Source: Bradyrhizobium cenepequi (lineage in GTDB: Bacteria > Pseudomonadota > Alphaproteobacteria > Rhizobiales > Xanthobacteraceae). Taken from it: a DNA stretch of 64,000 bases. The stretch spans positions 1 through 64,000 of the forward strand of contig NZ_JAGKJI010000030.1 of NCBI RefSeq assembly GCF_020329485.1, in the 5' to 3' direction. Positions 49,054 to 57,251 of the stretch are shown in pieces. The first letter of the stretch is position 1. Each line of letters begins with the position of its first letter. The notes beneath the pieces are model-generated. The model ran no database searches and was not told the DNA's origin. It worked only from the letters and a program-made list of their open reading frames with translations. A program made the translations under genes and the position numbers.

Positions 49054-50619
49054 ATGACGATCCACGAATTCGGTTCCTACCGCCTCGACGCGGAGGCCGA
49101 GATGCTCTTTCAAGAGTCCGAACCGATCGCGCTCGGACGGCGCGCGGTGATGCTGCTTCGGCTGCTTGTCGAACGGGCCGGAACGCCAGTTTCCAAGGAC
49201 GCACTGATGCAGGCGGCATGGCCGGGGCTTGCCGTCGAGGAGAGCAATCTGACGGTGCAGATCGCCGCCCTGCGGCGGATATTTGCCGAGGTCGACGGGG
49301 GCGCGACCTGGATCGAGACGCTGCCGCGCCGCGGCTACCGTTATGTCGGGCCGCCGGTGGTCACCGCCGAATCCGGTGCCGACCTGCCCACGTCACCGGC
49401 ACATGCAGCGTCCGATAGGCCGTCGCTCGCGGTGCTTCCGTTTTCCAATCTCAGCGGAGATCCCGCGCAGGATTATTTTTCCGACGGGATCACGGGAGAC
49501 ATCATCGCCGAATTGTCGCGGTTCAGGTCGCTGTTCGTCGTCGCCCGCCACTCCAGCTTCGCCTACAGGGGCAGGTCGGCCGAGATCAAACGGGTCGGCC
49601 GCGAGCTCGGCGTCCGGTACGTGGCCGAAGGGAGTGTGCGCAAGATCGGCAGCCGGGTGCGAGTGACCGTCCAGCTTCTCGATGCCGGGAGCGGTTATAA
49701 TCTCTGGACCGAACGCTACGACCGTGAACTCGAAAACATCTTCTCCCTGCAGGACGAGATCGTCCGGGCGATCGTCGCGGCCCTGCCGGGCCGACTGGAG
49801 GACGCTGGCCGCGAGACCGCCAGACGCAAGCGGACTTCGAGCATTACCGCTTATGATTTGGTTCTGCTGGGGAACGCGCGGTGGCGTCAGTTGACCATGA
49901 AGGGTATGGCGGAGGCCAGGGAGTATTTCCGGAACGCCGTCGCGCTTGACCCCCAATATGCCCGCGCCCACGTCAACATCGCCTGGACGATCGTCTGCGA
50001 CGTGTTTCTCGAATCACCCGCCACCGCGACATTGGACGAGGCGCTTCGCGAGATCGAAACCGCGCTCGATATCGACGACGGCGACGCCTGGTCTCATGGC
50101 GTCTTCGCGCAGCTGCTGTTCCTGCGAAACGAGGACGCCAAGGCCGAAATCCATTTCAGCCGGGCTCTCGCGCTCAATCCAAACGACGCCGATGTCGCCG
50201 CCGTTTTCGCCAATATCCTGGTCTACTGGGGGCGGTGGCGCGAGGCGCTCACACGGATCGGGGCGGCCAAACGGCTCAACCCCTTTCCGCCCAACCTGTA
50301 CCATTGGTATCACGCGCTCGCGCTTTATTCGGGGCACGAGTACGAGCGGGCGGTCAAAGCGTTGATGGAGGCGCGATCCCTCGATAGGTGGTCGCACGGA
50401 CTCCTTGCGGCCTGCTATGCGCAGATGGGCCGGCTCGGCGAGGCGCGGTTTGAAGCGGAGGCATTCGTGAGGGAACGCTCTCGTGAACTGAACGAGAATG
50501 GTGACGCCTTACCCGCGAACACGCTTGATCTTGCTCAGGCGCGAGCCGGAAGGTACAGGGATCCCGCCGACCGCGAACACTTCCTCGATGGGTTACGCAG
50601 GGCAGGTCTAACCGGCTGA
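49054..50619 (+). CDS. CadC-like transcription regulator: winged helix, TolB-like domain and TPRs
   Basis: This 521-residue regulator has an OmpR/PhoB-type winged helix at its N-terminus (about 1-100: GRRAVMLLRLLVERAGTPVS, VQIAALRRIF, IETLPRRGYRYVG). A TolB/FlgO-like domain follows (LAVLPFSNLSGDPAQDYFSD and VRYVAEGSVRKIGSRVRVTV at about 125-220), then TPR repeats (AREYFRNAVALDPQYARAHV, AEIHFSRALALNPNDADVAA). No membrane helix is evident, so it differs from the ToxR/CadC type. Proteins with this layout occur widely in Bradyrhizobium. It is divergent from the acyl-CoA-dehydrogenase-like gene it may control. The ATG of MTIHEFGSY was chosen because family resemblance begins there. Confidence 0.85.
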   Translation: MTIHEFGSYRLDAEAEMLFQESEPIALGRRAVMLLRLLVERAGTPVSKDALMQAAWPGLAVEESNLTVQIAALRRIFAEVDGGATWIETLPRRGYRYVGPPVVTAESGADLPTSPAHAASDRPSLAVLPFSNLSGDPAQDYFSDGITGDIIAELSRFRSLFVVARHSSFAYRGRSAEIKRVGRELGVRYVAEGSVRKIGSRVRVTVQLLDAGSGYNLWTERYDRELENIFSLQDEIVRAIVAALPGRLEDAGRETARRKRTSSITAYDLVLLGNARWRQLTMKGMAEAREYFRNAVALDPQYARAHVNIAWTIVCDVFLESPATATLDEALREIETALDIDDGDAWSHGVFAQLLFLRNEDAKAEIHFSRALALNPNDADVAAVFANILVYWGRWREALTRIGAAKRLNPFPPNLYHWYHALALYSGHEYERAVKALMEARSLDRWSHGLLAACYAQMGRLGEARFEAEAFVRERSRELNENGDALPANTLDLAQARAGRYRDPADREHFLDGLRRAGLTG

Positions 50620-50912
50620 TACGGCACGCTGCCGTTTTCCTTTCGAGACATAAGCTGCAGCCTGCTGCTTCGAACTCCTGACCCGCTGTTTCGAGCTTCT
50701 AGGTGCAATATAAAAACAACGGCGATTCCATTGTTTGTCACGCCGCATCGATCCTGATGAAATTCGGCGATGGTATTAGGACCGCCTCGTTGACGTGAAA
50801 AAAGGCGCAATCATTCGCCACCCGCGCTTACACCAATTACAATTGGTGGGTGGGCGATTTGAACCTACAATCAAGTGGTTGATATTGTTGGGATGATTCC
50901 AACGCCAAAACA
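50620..50912. other. Intergenic stretch with a short palindrome and tRNA-T-arm-like string
   Basis: Nothing coding is recognised. Arms caccaatt and aattggtg (50831-50848) form an 8-bp inverted repeat, directly followed by gggcgatttgaacctac. This resembles the T-arm and 3' side of a tRNA on the minus strand (GGTTCAAATC). The rest of a tRNA is absent. Confidence 0.4.
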
Positions 50913-50948
50913 AAACCCCAACAATCTACCGAGATTGCTGGGGTTTTG
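50913..50948 (-). terminator. Rho-independent terminator of the initiator tRNA
   Basis: Arms aaaaccccaacaatct and agattgctggggtttt pair over 16 bp with one G-T. On the minus strand the arm is followed by ttttgttttgg. It lies 9 bp past the tRNA 3' end. Confidence 0.88.
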
Positions 50949-50956
50949 TCGAACTT

Positions 50957-51033
<77 letters not shown>

Positions 51034-51320
51034 TAAACTGAATATCCGCCTTGCATGGAGAGAGGCCGAACGTAAAGCGGACAACGCTTGAAGAGGCGCC
51101 GCTCGATCCGTTCGAAGACTTCCTGAGAAGGCGACCCGGGGCCGAGGGCAACCCGGGCGCGAGGCGTATGTATCAATGCTCATCCGCTTTGGAAAGCCCT
51201 TCGACACAGGTTTTTTGAGGTTTTGTGACGGCCAAATGGACCGGATTCGCGCGAAACCGGCCTTGGGAACCAATCTTGCCAGAAAGGCCGCAAAAGTGGA
51301 GGCACAGCAGGCTGGAAGGT

Positions 51321-52082
51321 TCAATTCAGCAAGAATCCGCCGTCGACCGTCACCACGCTGCCGGCCATGTACCGCGAGGCTTTTGAGGCCAGCAGCAGGA
51401 TCGCGCCATCGAGATCGGATTCGGCGCCGACCCGGCGCTGCGGAATCCGCTTGGTCAGTTTCTCACCTGCCGGAGTCGCCCAGAAATCGTGGTTCATCTC
51501 GGTGTCGATATAGCCGGGGGCCAGCGCGTTGACGCGGATGTTGTTGCCGGCGAGCTCCAGTGCCATCACCTTGGTAGCTTGGATGATGCCGGCCTTCGAG
51601 ACCGTGTAGGGCGAGAGGAATTTCATCACGCCGAGGCCGAGCACGGAGGCGATGTTGACGATGTTGCCTTCCTGCTTGCGCGCGATCATGCGCCGCGCCA
51701 GTTCGGTCGCCAGGAAATAGGCGCCCTTGAGATTGGCGTTGATCACGGCATCCCAATCCGCCTCGGTCTGCTCGGTCGACAGTTTCTCGATGGCGATGCC
51801 GGCGTTGTTGATCAGCACGCTGACCGGGCCGAATGCGGCTTCGGCGACGTCCAGTGCCTTGCCGATGCCGGTGATGTCAGTGACGTCCATCTGCACCGCG
51901 GCGGCGCGGCCGCCCTTCCCCCTGATCTCCTCCTCCAGGCTCTTCAGCTTGCCGGTGTGACGCGCCGCCAGGACGACGGCCGCGCCATGCGCGGAAAGGA
52001 CGCGGGCGAATTGCCGCCCGAGCCCCTGGCTCGCGCCCGTGATCAAGATGGTTTCCTGGCTGACATCGAACAGATCGGACAT
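51321..52082 (-). CDS. SDR family oxidoreductase
   Basis: This classical short-chain dehydrogenase has 253 residues. The nucleotide motif ITGASQGLGRQFARVL is at about 14-29. NNAG is seen in VLINNAGIAIEKL, and the catalytic Ser and YxxxK are in NIASVLGLGVMKFLSPYTVS followed by KAG. The C-terminal LAPGYIDTEMNHDF contacts the cofactor. An acidic/neutral residue after strand 2 (AARHTGK) favours NADP(H). The start is the ATG of MSDLFDVSQ. The substrate is not predictable; neighbours suggest a catabolic role. It is divergent from the next SDR. Confidence 0.9.
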   Translation of the reverse strand: MSDLFDVSQETILITGASQGLGRQFARVLSAHGAAVVLAARHTGKLKSLEEEIRGKGGRAAAVQMDVTDITGIGKALDVAEAAFGPVSVLINNAGIAIEKLSTEQTEADWDAVINANLKGAYFLATELARRMIARKQEGNIVNIASVLGLGVMKFLSPYTVSKAGIIQATKVMALELAGNNIRVNALAPGYIDTEMNHDFWATPAGEKLTKRIPQRRVGAESDLDGAILLLASKASRYMAGSVVTVDGGFLLN

Positions 52083-52231
52083 GCTGTGCTTCCCAAACTT
52101 TGATATGCGCACATTGATACCTACGATTTCGGCCGGCGCAACGCCGCAGGACTTATCAGGCCGCGCGGCGTTGGCTAAACTGGCCGCATCGAACCTTTCA
52201 GAAACTCACCTGACATCACGGGAGTGAAACA

Positions 52232-53014
52232 GTGGATCTTGGGATCAAAGGCCGCCGTGCCATCGTCTGCGCTTCAAGCAAGGGTCTGGGCCGCGCTTGC
52301 GCCATCGCGCTCGCCAATGAGGGCGTCCACGTCACGTTGACGGCGCGCGGCGCCGAAGCGCTGAAGAAGACGGCGGATGAGATCCGCAAGGCGAACCCTG
52401 CTATCACTGTCACCGAGATCGTCGGCGACATCACGACGCCCGCGGGCCGCGAGGCCGTGCTGAAGGCCTGCCCCGATCCGGACATCCTGATCAACAATGC
52501 CGGCGGCCCGCCGCCTGGCGATTTCCGCAACTGGACCCGCGACGACTGGATCAAGGCGATCGACGCCAACATGCTGACCCCGATCGAGCTGATCAAGGCC
52601 ACCGTCGACGGCATGATGGCACGGAAATTCGGCCGCATCGTCAACATCACCTCGGCCGCGGTGAAGGCGCCGATCGAGATCCTTGGGCTTTCCAACGGCG
52701 CGCGTGCCGGCCTCACCGGTTTCATCGCCGGCCTTTCGCGCAAGACCGTCATCAACAACGTCACCATCAATGCGCTGCTGCCAGGGCCGTTTGAGACCGA
52801 CCGCCTGCTGGGCACAGCGAAAGCTGAAGCCGACAAGCGCGGCATCACGCCCCAGCAACTGCTGGCCGAGCGCGCCAAGCTCAATCCCGCCGGCCGCTTC
52901 GGCGATCCCGAGGAGTTCGGTTACGCCTGCGCGTTCCTGTGCGGCGCCAAGGCCGGCTTCATCACAGGCCAGAACATCCTGCTCGACGGCGGCGCCTTCC
53001 CAGGTACGCTGTGA
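52232..53014 (+). CDS. SDR family oxidoreductase (atypical, ASSKGLG)
   Basis: The 260-residue SDR starts at a GTG with GGGAGTGAAA ahead. The cofactor motif reads VCASSKGLGRACAIAL (about 12-27), and NNAGG is in DILINNAGGPPPGDFRN. The usual YxxxK is replaced around LGLSNGARAGLTGFIAGLSR (SNGARAG), so the catalytic Tyr-Lys pair seems lost or shifted. This belongs to a subgroup often annotated 3-oxoacyl-ACP reductase-like, with a degenerate active site. It lies immediately upstream of the quinone reductase, with which it probably forms an operon. Confidence 0.85.
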   Translation: MDLGIKGRRAIVCASSKGLGRACAIALANEGVHVTLTARGAEALKKTADEIRKANPAITVTEIVGDITTPAGREAVLKACPDPDILINNAGGPPPGDFRNWTRDDWIKAIDANMLTPIELIKATVDGMMARKFGRIVNITSAAVKAPIEILGLSNGARAGLTGFIAGLSRKTVINNVTINALLPGPFETDRLLGTAKAEADKRGITPQQLLAERAKLNPAGRFGDPEEFGYACAFLCGAKAGFITGQNILLDGGAFPGTL

Positions 53015-53027
53015 AGATGGTCACGCT

Positions 53028-54017
53028 GTGAGAGCGGTCTGGTACGAGCGGACCGGGCCGGCGGCGGAGGTCCTGACCTTTGGCGAGATGCCGACGCCGG
53101 CGGCAGCCGCGGGCGAGGTGCGGATCCGCCTGGAAGCCTCCGGCGTCAATCCCGCCGATGTCGGCCGCCGCGGCGGCAATTATCGGGCGATGGAATATCC
53201 GCGCGTGATCCCGAACAGCGACGGCGCAGGGATCGTCGATCAGATCGGCGACGGCGTGAAGCGGTTCAAGGTCGGTGACCGGGTCTGGCTGTTCAACGGC
53301 CAGCGCAACGGCCGCGCCTTTGGCACCGCCGCGGAATATATCGCCCTCGCCGAGCACCTCGTGATGCCGCTGCCGGATGATCTCTCATTCGCGGAAGGCG
53401 CCACCCTCGGCATCCCCTGCATGACCGCATGGTGCTGCCTGTTTGCGGATGGACCGATCATGGGCAAGACGGTGCTGGTCACCGGTGGCGCCGGTGCAGT
53501 CGGCCACTACGCTGTACAACTGGCGAAATGGGGCGGCGCCGAGGTGATCGCGACTGTCAGTTCATCGTTCAAGGCCGAGCAGGCGCGGCGCGCGGGCGCC
53601 GATCTCGTGATCAACTACAAAGAGGAAGACGTCGTTGCGAAGGCGATGGCGTTCACCCATCAGCGTGGCGTCGACCGCATGGTCGATGTCGATTTCGGCG
53701 GCAATCTTGCAACCACGCTAAAGCTGATGGCGGTCAATTCCACGATCGCGGTCTACGCCACCAACGGCAATCGCAACCCGATCGTGCCGATGCGCGAATT
53801 GATGGAGAAGTGCATCGCCTTGCGCGCCCTGGTGCTGTTCGCGCTGCCGCCACCGCTGCTCGCCGCGGCGCAGGCCGACATCACCAAATGGCTCGCGGCC
53901 GCATCGCGCCTTCATAACATCGCCGGGCAATTTGCACTGTCGCAGACGGCGCAGGCTCACCTGGCGGTCGAAAAGGGCGATAAGCTCGGCACGGTTATTG
54001 TTGATTGCGCTCGTTGA
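53028..54017 (+). CDS. NADPH:quinone reductase (zinc-less MDR family)
   Basis: This 329-residue medium-chain reductase starts at a GTG 13 bp after the SDR stop. VRAVWYERTGPAAEVLTFGE opens the catalytic domain. The nucleotide-binding domain has VLVTGGAGAVGHYAVQLAKW (about 147-166) with AxxGxxG, and VVDVDFGGNLATTLKLM follows. Structural and catalytic Zn ligands of alcohol dehydrogenases are absent, as in quinone oxidoreductases. It reduces quinones or enones with NADPH. It is convergent with DUF3775, and the two frames overlap by 23 bp at the 3' ends. Confidence 0.9.
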   Translation: MRAVWYERTGPAAEVLTFGEMPTPAAAAGEVRIRLEASGVNPADVGRRGGNYRAMEYPRVIPNSDGAGIVDQIGDGVKRFKVGDRVWLFNGQRNGRAFGTAAEYIALAEHLVMPLPDDLSFAEGATLGIPCMTAWCCLFADGPIMGKTVLVTGGAGAVGHYAVQLAKWGGAEVIATVSSSFKAEQARRAGADLVINYKEEDVVAKAMAFTHQRGVDRMVDVDFGGNLATTLKLMAVNSTIAVYATNGNRNPIVPMRELMEKCIALRALVLFALPPPLLAAAQADITKWLAAASRLHNIAGQFALSQTAQAHLAVEKGDKLGTVIVDCAR

Positions 54018-54450
54018 CCGAACGCTCGCTCTCGCTGGAGGAATCGGCTGAGGTATGCTCGCCATCCCATGGACGGCCGAACGCTTCCAGACCTTCCGCC
54101 AACAAATCGCCCAGCATGGGCTCGCCGAGCAGATAGCGCGCGGTACGATCGTTATATTGATCGGCGGCCTCTCGCCGCAGCTCGTCCCATTCCTCGATCC
54201 GACGATCGCCACGGCCAAGCCGCATCAGGGCGACGAGATCGATCTGCTCGTCTTCGGAAAGCGCGCGGATGAAGCCCCTGATTTCCCGCTCGACCGGGTC
54301 GCGACCATTGTCTTCCAGCACATCGACCATCTCGTCATCGGCGGCATTCGAGCCGGAGTCCGGGTCCGACGCCGCTTCCTTGACATCGAATTCCCGCGCT
54401 TTCTCGATCAAAAAGCCGACTTTATCGGTCGATATTGACAGTTCCGGCAT
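53995..54450 (-). CDS. DUF3775 family protein
   Basis: This 151-residue acidic soluble protein opens MPELSISTDKVGFLIEKARE and continues with FDVKEAASDPDSGSNAADDE. IRGFIRALSEDEQIDLVALM and LGRGDRRIEEWDELRREAAD form the conserved DUF3775 core (about 70-115), and YLLGEPMLGDLLAEGLEAFG follows. The function is unknown and no ligand motif is visible. The Ser/Glu-rich tail (TSADSSSESERSVNERNQQ) overlaps the end of the convergent quinone reductase gene. The start is the ATG of MPELS; a much longer upstream frame is antisense to the MBL gene. Confidence 0.82.
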   Translation of the reverse strand: MPELSISTDKVGFLIEKAREFDVKEAASDPDSGSNAADDEMVDVLEDNGRDPVEREIRGFIRALSEDEQIDLVALMRLGRGDRRIEEWDELRREAADQYNDRTARYLLGEPMLGDLLAEGLEAFGRPWDGEHTSADSSSESERSVNERNQQ

Positions 54451-54573
54451 TACGCGCGCTCCTGCTTTATCGATCCGATAACGCCGGATCGTGCGGGATG
54501 ATCCATTGCGCGGGCCAGCGGAAACCAGCATCTTCCGCGGTAACAAAGCGTCACAAAAAGAAGGAAGCGGCGG

Positions 54574-55422
54574 ATGGCGTGGAAAGTAGGCGGGGTCAAG
54601 ATCACGAAGGTCGTCGAATTGGAGACGGTCGGGCATACCCGCTTCATCCTGCCGCTCGCGACCTCTGAAGAAATCCAGAAGCTGCCCTGGCTCATTCCCC
54701 ATTTCGCCACTGACGAAGGCCGGCTGAAAATGTCGATCCATTCGCTGTTGTTGGAGACGCCGACGCGGCGGATTATTGTCGATACCGGGCTCGGCAATGA
54801 CAAGCAGGGCCGCAACGTGCCCACCTGGAACAACCGCAAGCATCCCTTCCTGGAGACCCTGACAGCGGCGGGCTTTCCGCCTGAGAGCATCGACACCGTG
54901 CTGTGCACGCACCTGCATGTCGACCACGTCGGCTGGAACACGAAGCTCGTCGACGGCCGATGGGTGCCGACCTTCCCCAAGGCCCGCTACGTGTTCGGCC
55001 GGACCGAATTCGAGCATTGGCGCGACCACGGCAAATCGCCCGATCACATCGCGGTGTTTACCGATTCCGTGGAGCCCATCGCGGATGCCGACCGGGCGGA
55101 CCTCGTGCCGTCCGACCATCGCCTGACGGACGAGATCATGCTGATCCCGACGCCCGGCCACAGCCCGGGTCATATGAGCATCCATATCCGCTCCGACGGC
55201 GAGGAAGGGCTGCTCACCGGAGACGTCGCCCATCATCCCTGCCAGATGGCCCATCTGGACTGGTCCTCGACGGCGGATTCAGACCCCGAGCAGTCGGTGG
55301 TGACGCGGCGCGAATTATTCTCCCGCTTCGCCGATACGCCGACGCTAGTGATCGGCGGCCATTTCAATGCCGGGCACATCAAACGCGAGGGAGATGCCTT
55401 CAAGTTCACCGCGCTTGGATAG
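54574..55422 (+). CDS. MBL-fold metallohydrolase, copy 1 of a paralogous pair
   Basis: This 282-residue metallo-beta-lactamase-fold hydrolase has a two-metal site: VLCTHLHVDHVGWN (HxHxDH, near 109-122), PGHSPGHMSIHI, LLTGDVAHHP and GGHFNAGHI near the C-terminus. After the zinc site it shares GRWVPTFPKARYVF with the protein at 57252-58124. That pair and the FAH/GST genes between suggest one catabolic locus. The likely chemistry is lactone or thioester hydrolysis (AHL lactonase-like or glyoxalase II-like), but the substrate is not known. Confidence 0.88.
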   Translation: MAWKVGGVKITKVVELETVGHTRFILPLATSEEIQKLPWLIPHFATDEGRLKMSIHSLLLETPTRRIIVDTGLGNDKQGRNVPTWNNRKHPFLETLTAAGFPPESIDTVLCTHLHVDHVGWNTKLVDGRWVPTFPKARYVFGRTEFEHWRDHGKSPDHIAVFTDSVEPIADADRADLVPSDHRLTDEIMLIPTPGHSPGHMSIHIRSDGEEGLLTGDVAHHPCQMAHLDWSSTADSDPEQSVVTRRELFSRFADTPTLVIGGHFNAGHIKREGDAFKFTALG

Positions 55423-55568
55423 CTTGCTGCAATCAGGGTGTGCAGAGCACTAACGCGCCTGTGCCCGCCCTACCCTGCGCTTTCGGCAGTTGAATTTCGC
55501 CCCGCGCTGTTCCATGAAGCGTCGCAAGTCCGTAAGCCCCAAGAAACCCGTTTAGGGAGTGATCAAAA

Positions 55569-56411
55569 ATGAAGCTTGTTCGTTACGGCGCGAAGGGTGA
55601 GGAAAAGCCCGGCCTGATCGATAAATCCGGCCAACTGCGCGACCTGTCGGCGCATGTGAAGGACCTCACCGGCGAGGCCTATTCGCCACAATCCCTCGCC
55701 AAGCTTGCCGCGCTCGATCCGTCCAAGCTGCCAGTAGTTCCCGGCAACCCGCGCCTCGCCGCGCCGGTCACCGGCATCTCGAAATTCGTCGCCATCGGGC
55801 TGAACTACACCGACCATGCCAAGGAAACCGGCAACCCCATTCCCTCCGAGCCGATCTTCTTCCTGAAGGCCAACACCGCCCTCTCCGGCCCGAACGATCC
55901 GGTGGAAAAGCCGCGCGGTTCGACCAAGCTCGATTGGGAAGTCGAGATCGCCGCCATCATCGGCACCCGCGCCAAATACGTCTCCGAGGCCGATGCGCTC
56001 AATCATATCGCCGGCTACTGCATCTGCAACGACGTCTCCGAGCGCAATTTCCAGATCGAGCGCCTGGGCCAATGGACCAAGGGCAAATCGCACGACACCT
56101 TCGGCCCGCTCGGACCCTGGCTCGTCACCAGGGACGAGATTCCGAACGTGCAGAGCCTTTCGATGTGGCTCGATGTCAACGGCCAGCGCCGGCAGACCGG
56201 CTCGACCTCGACCATGATCTTCTCGATGGCGAAGTGCATCTCCTACGTCTCGCAATTCATGACGCTCTTGCCCGGCGACATCGTCACGACCGGCACCCCG
56301 CCCGGCGTCGGCACCGGCATGAAGCCGCCGCAATACCTCAATGTCGGTGACGTCGTGACGCTCGGCATCGAAAGCCTCGGCGAGCAGCGCCAGGAGATCG
56401 TCGCGGCGTAA
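55569..56411 (+). CDS. Fumarylacetoacetate hydrolase family protein
   Basis: This 280-residue FAH-superfamily enzyme has an N-terminal domain MKLVRYGAKGEEKPGLIDKS, then KFVAIGLNYTDHAKETG (His near residue 84). EPIFFLKANTALSGPNDPV and KLDWEVEIAAIIGTRAKYVS follow with the metal-binding Glu cluster (E-x-E), then GYCICNDVSERNF and TGTPPGVGTGMKPP. Members cleave C-C or C-O bonds of acyl pyruvates, or are 2-keto-4-pentenoate hydratase-like. AGGGAGTG precedes the ATG. It lies between the two MBL paralogues, upstream of a GST. Confidence 0.92.
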   Translation: MKLVRYGAKGEEKPGLIDKSGQLRDLSAHVKDLTGEAYSPQSLAKLAALDPSKLPVVPGNPRLAAPVTGISKFVAIGLNYTDHAKETGNPIPSEPIFFLKANTALSGPNDPVEKPRGSTKLDWEVEIAAIIGTRAKYVSEADALNHIAGYCICNDVSERNFQIERLGQWTKGKSHDTFGPLGPWLVTRDEIPNVQSLSMWLDVNGQRRQTGSTSTMIFSMAKCISYVSQFMTLLPGDIVTTGTPPGVGTGMKPPQYLNVGDVVTLGIESLGEQRQEIVAA

Positions 56412-56427
56412 CAGCCGCTCTCTCCAC

Positions 56428-56510
56428 GTCATTGCGAGCGCAAGCGAAGCAATCCATGGCGCCACTTGCTGAGACATGGATTGCTTCGTCGCTACGCTCC
56501 TCGCAATGAC
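56428..56510. repeat. GTCATTGCGAGC intergenic repeat
   Basis: Opens gtcattgcgagcgcaagcg and closes cgctcctcgcaatgac, with gaagcaatccatgg pairing against catggattgcttc. A second copy of the 28060-28142 element, here between the FAH and GST genes. Confidence 0.8.
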
Positions 56511-56520
56511 CACGTAGCCG

Positions 56521-56603
56521 CGTAGGGTGGGCAAAGCGAAGCGTGCCCACCATTCCAGACCTTGCACGTGATGGCGGGCGCGCTTCGCTTTGCCCACCCT
56601 ACG
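56521..56603. repeat. CGTAGGGTGGGCAAAGCG inverted repeat
   Basis: Left arm cgtagggtgggcaaagcgaa and right arm ttcgctttgcccaccctacg pair perfectly over 20 bp, and an inner gcgtgcccacc also pairs. The form recurs widely in Bradyrhizobium genomes in my recollection. It sits next to the GTCATTGCGAGC copy. Confidence 0.8.
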
Positions 56604-56620
56604 ACTGAAGAGGCATTCCC

Positions 56621-57238
56621 ATGAAGCTCACCTTCTCGCCCGCCTCGCCATTTGCCCGCAAGGTGCGGATCGCCGCGACTGAGACTGGACTGATCGACAA
56701 GATCGAACTGGTCCCCACCACGGTCGCACCGGGTACGGCGAATGACACCTATACGCGCGACGTCAATCCGCTGAAGAAGCTGCCAGTGTTGATCCTCGAT
56801 GACGGCGACGTCATCCTGGATTCCTACGTCATCGTCGAATATCTCGACGATCTCGCCGGCGGCGGAAAATTGATTCCGGCATCCGGACCGGCGCGCTGGA
56901 AGGCGAAGACCGACCATTCGCTGCTGCAGGGCATGCTCGATTCCATGCTGTTGTGCCGCTACGAGAAGATGGCGCGGCCGCAGGGCTCGCAGTGGCAAGC
57001 CTGGTATGACGACCACTGGAATCGGGCCTGGGCCGGCATGGCGCGGTTCGAGCAGCGGGAGGATGTGCTCTCCGGCCCGTTCAATGTCGCGCAGATCGGA
57101 CTGGTTTGCGTGCTCGGCTATGCCGATTTCCGCTTCCCCGACTGCGGCTGGCGCAAGGCCTATCCGAAACTTGATGCGTTTAACCAGAAGATGCTGGAGC
57201 GGCCGTCGGTCAAGATCTCTGTGCCGCCGCCAGCGTGA
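56621..57238 (+). CDS. Glutathione S-transferase family protein
   Basis: This 205-residue GST has an N-terminal thioredoxin fold: MKLTFSPASPFARKVRIAAT (Ser-Pro-Phe at the usual catalytic Ser/Cys-Pro-Phe site), NPLKKLPVLILDDGDVILDS (gamma-Glu-binding, cis-Pro) and YVIVEYLDDLAGGGKL. The helical C-terminal domain follows, with FNVAQIGLVCVLGYADFRFP as the N-capping box. It probably conjugates or isomerises glutathione adducts. Its position between FAH and MBL hydrolase recalls aromatic-degradation clusters using maleylpyruvate isomerase. It is separated from MBL copy 2 by 13 bp. Confidence 0.9.
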   Translation: MKLTFSPASPFARKVRIAATETGLIDKIELVPTTVAPGTANDTYTRDVNPLKKLPVLILDDGDVILDSYVIVEYLDDLAGGGKLIPASGPARWKAKTDHSLLQGMLDSMLLCRYEKMARPQGSQWQAWYDDHWNRAWAGMARFEQREDVLSGPFNVAQIGLVCVLGYADFRFPDCGWRKAYPKLDAFNQKMLERPSVKISVPPPA

Positions 57239-57251
57239 AGCGGAGCCTGCC

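Noticed and set aside
50513..50700. Extra coding on the minus strand after the CadC-like gene
   Set aside because: The 91-codon frame has no RBS and crosses the end of the regulator; no domain seen.
54451..55254. Long minus-strand frame joined to DUF3775
   Set aside because: Antisense to the MBL gene, and only the part from 54450 downstream resembles DUF3775.
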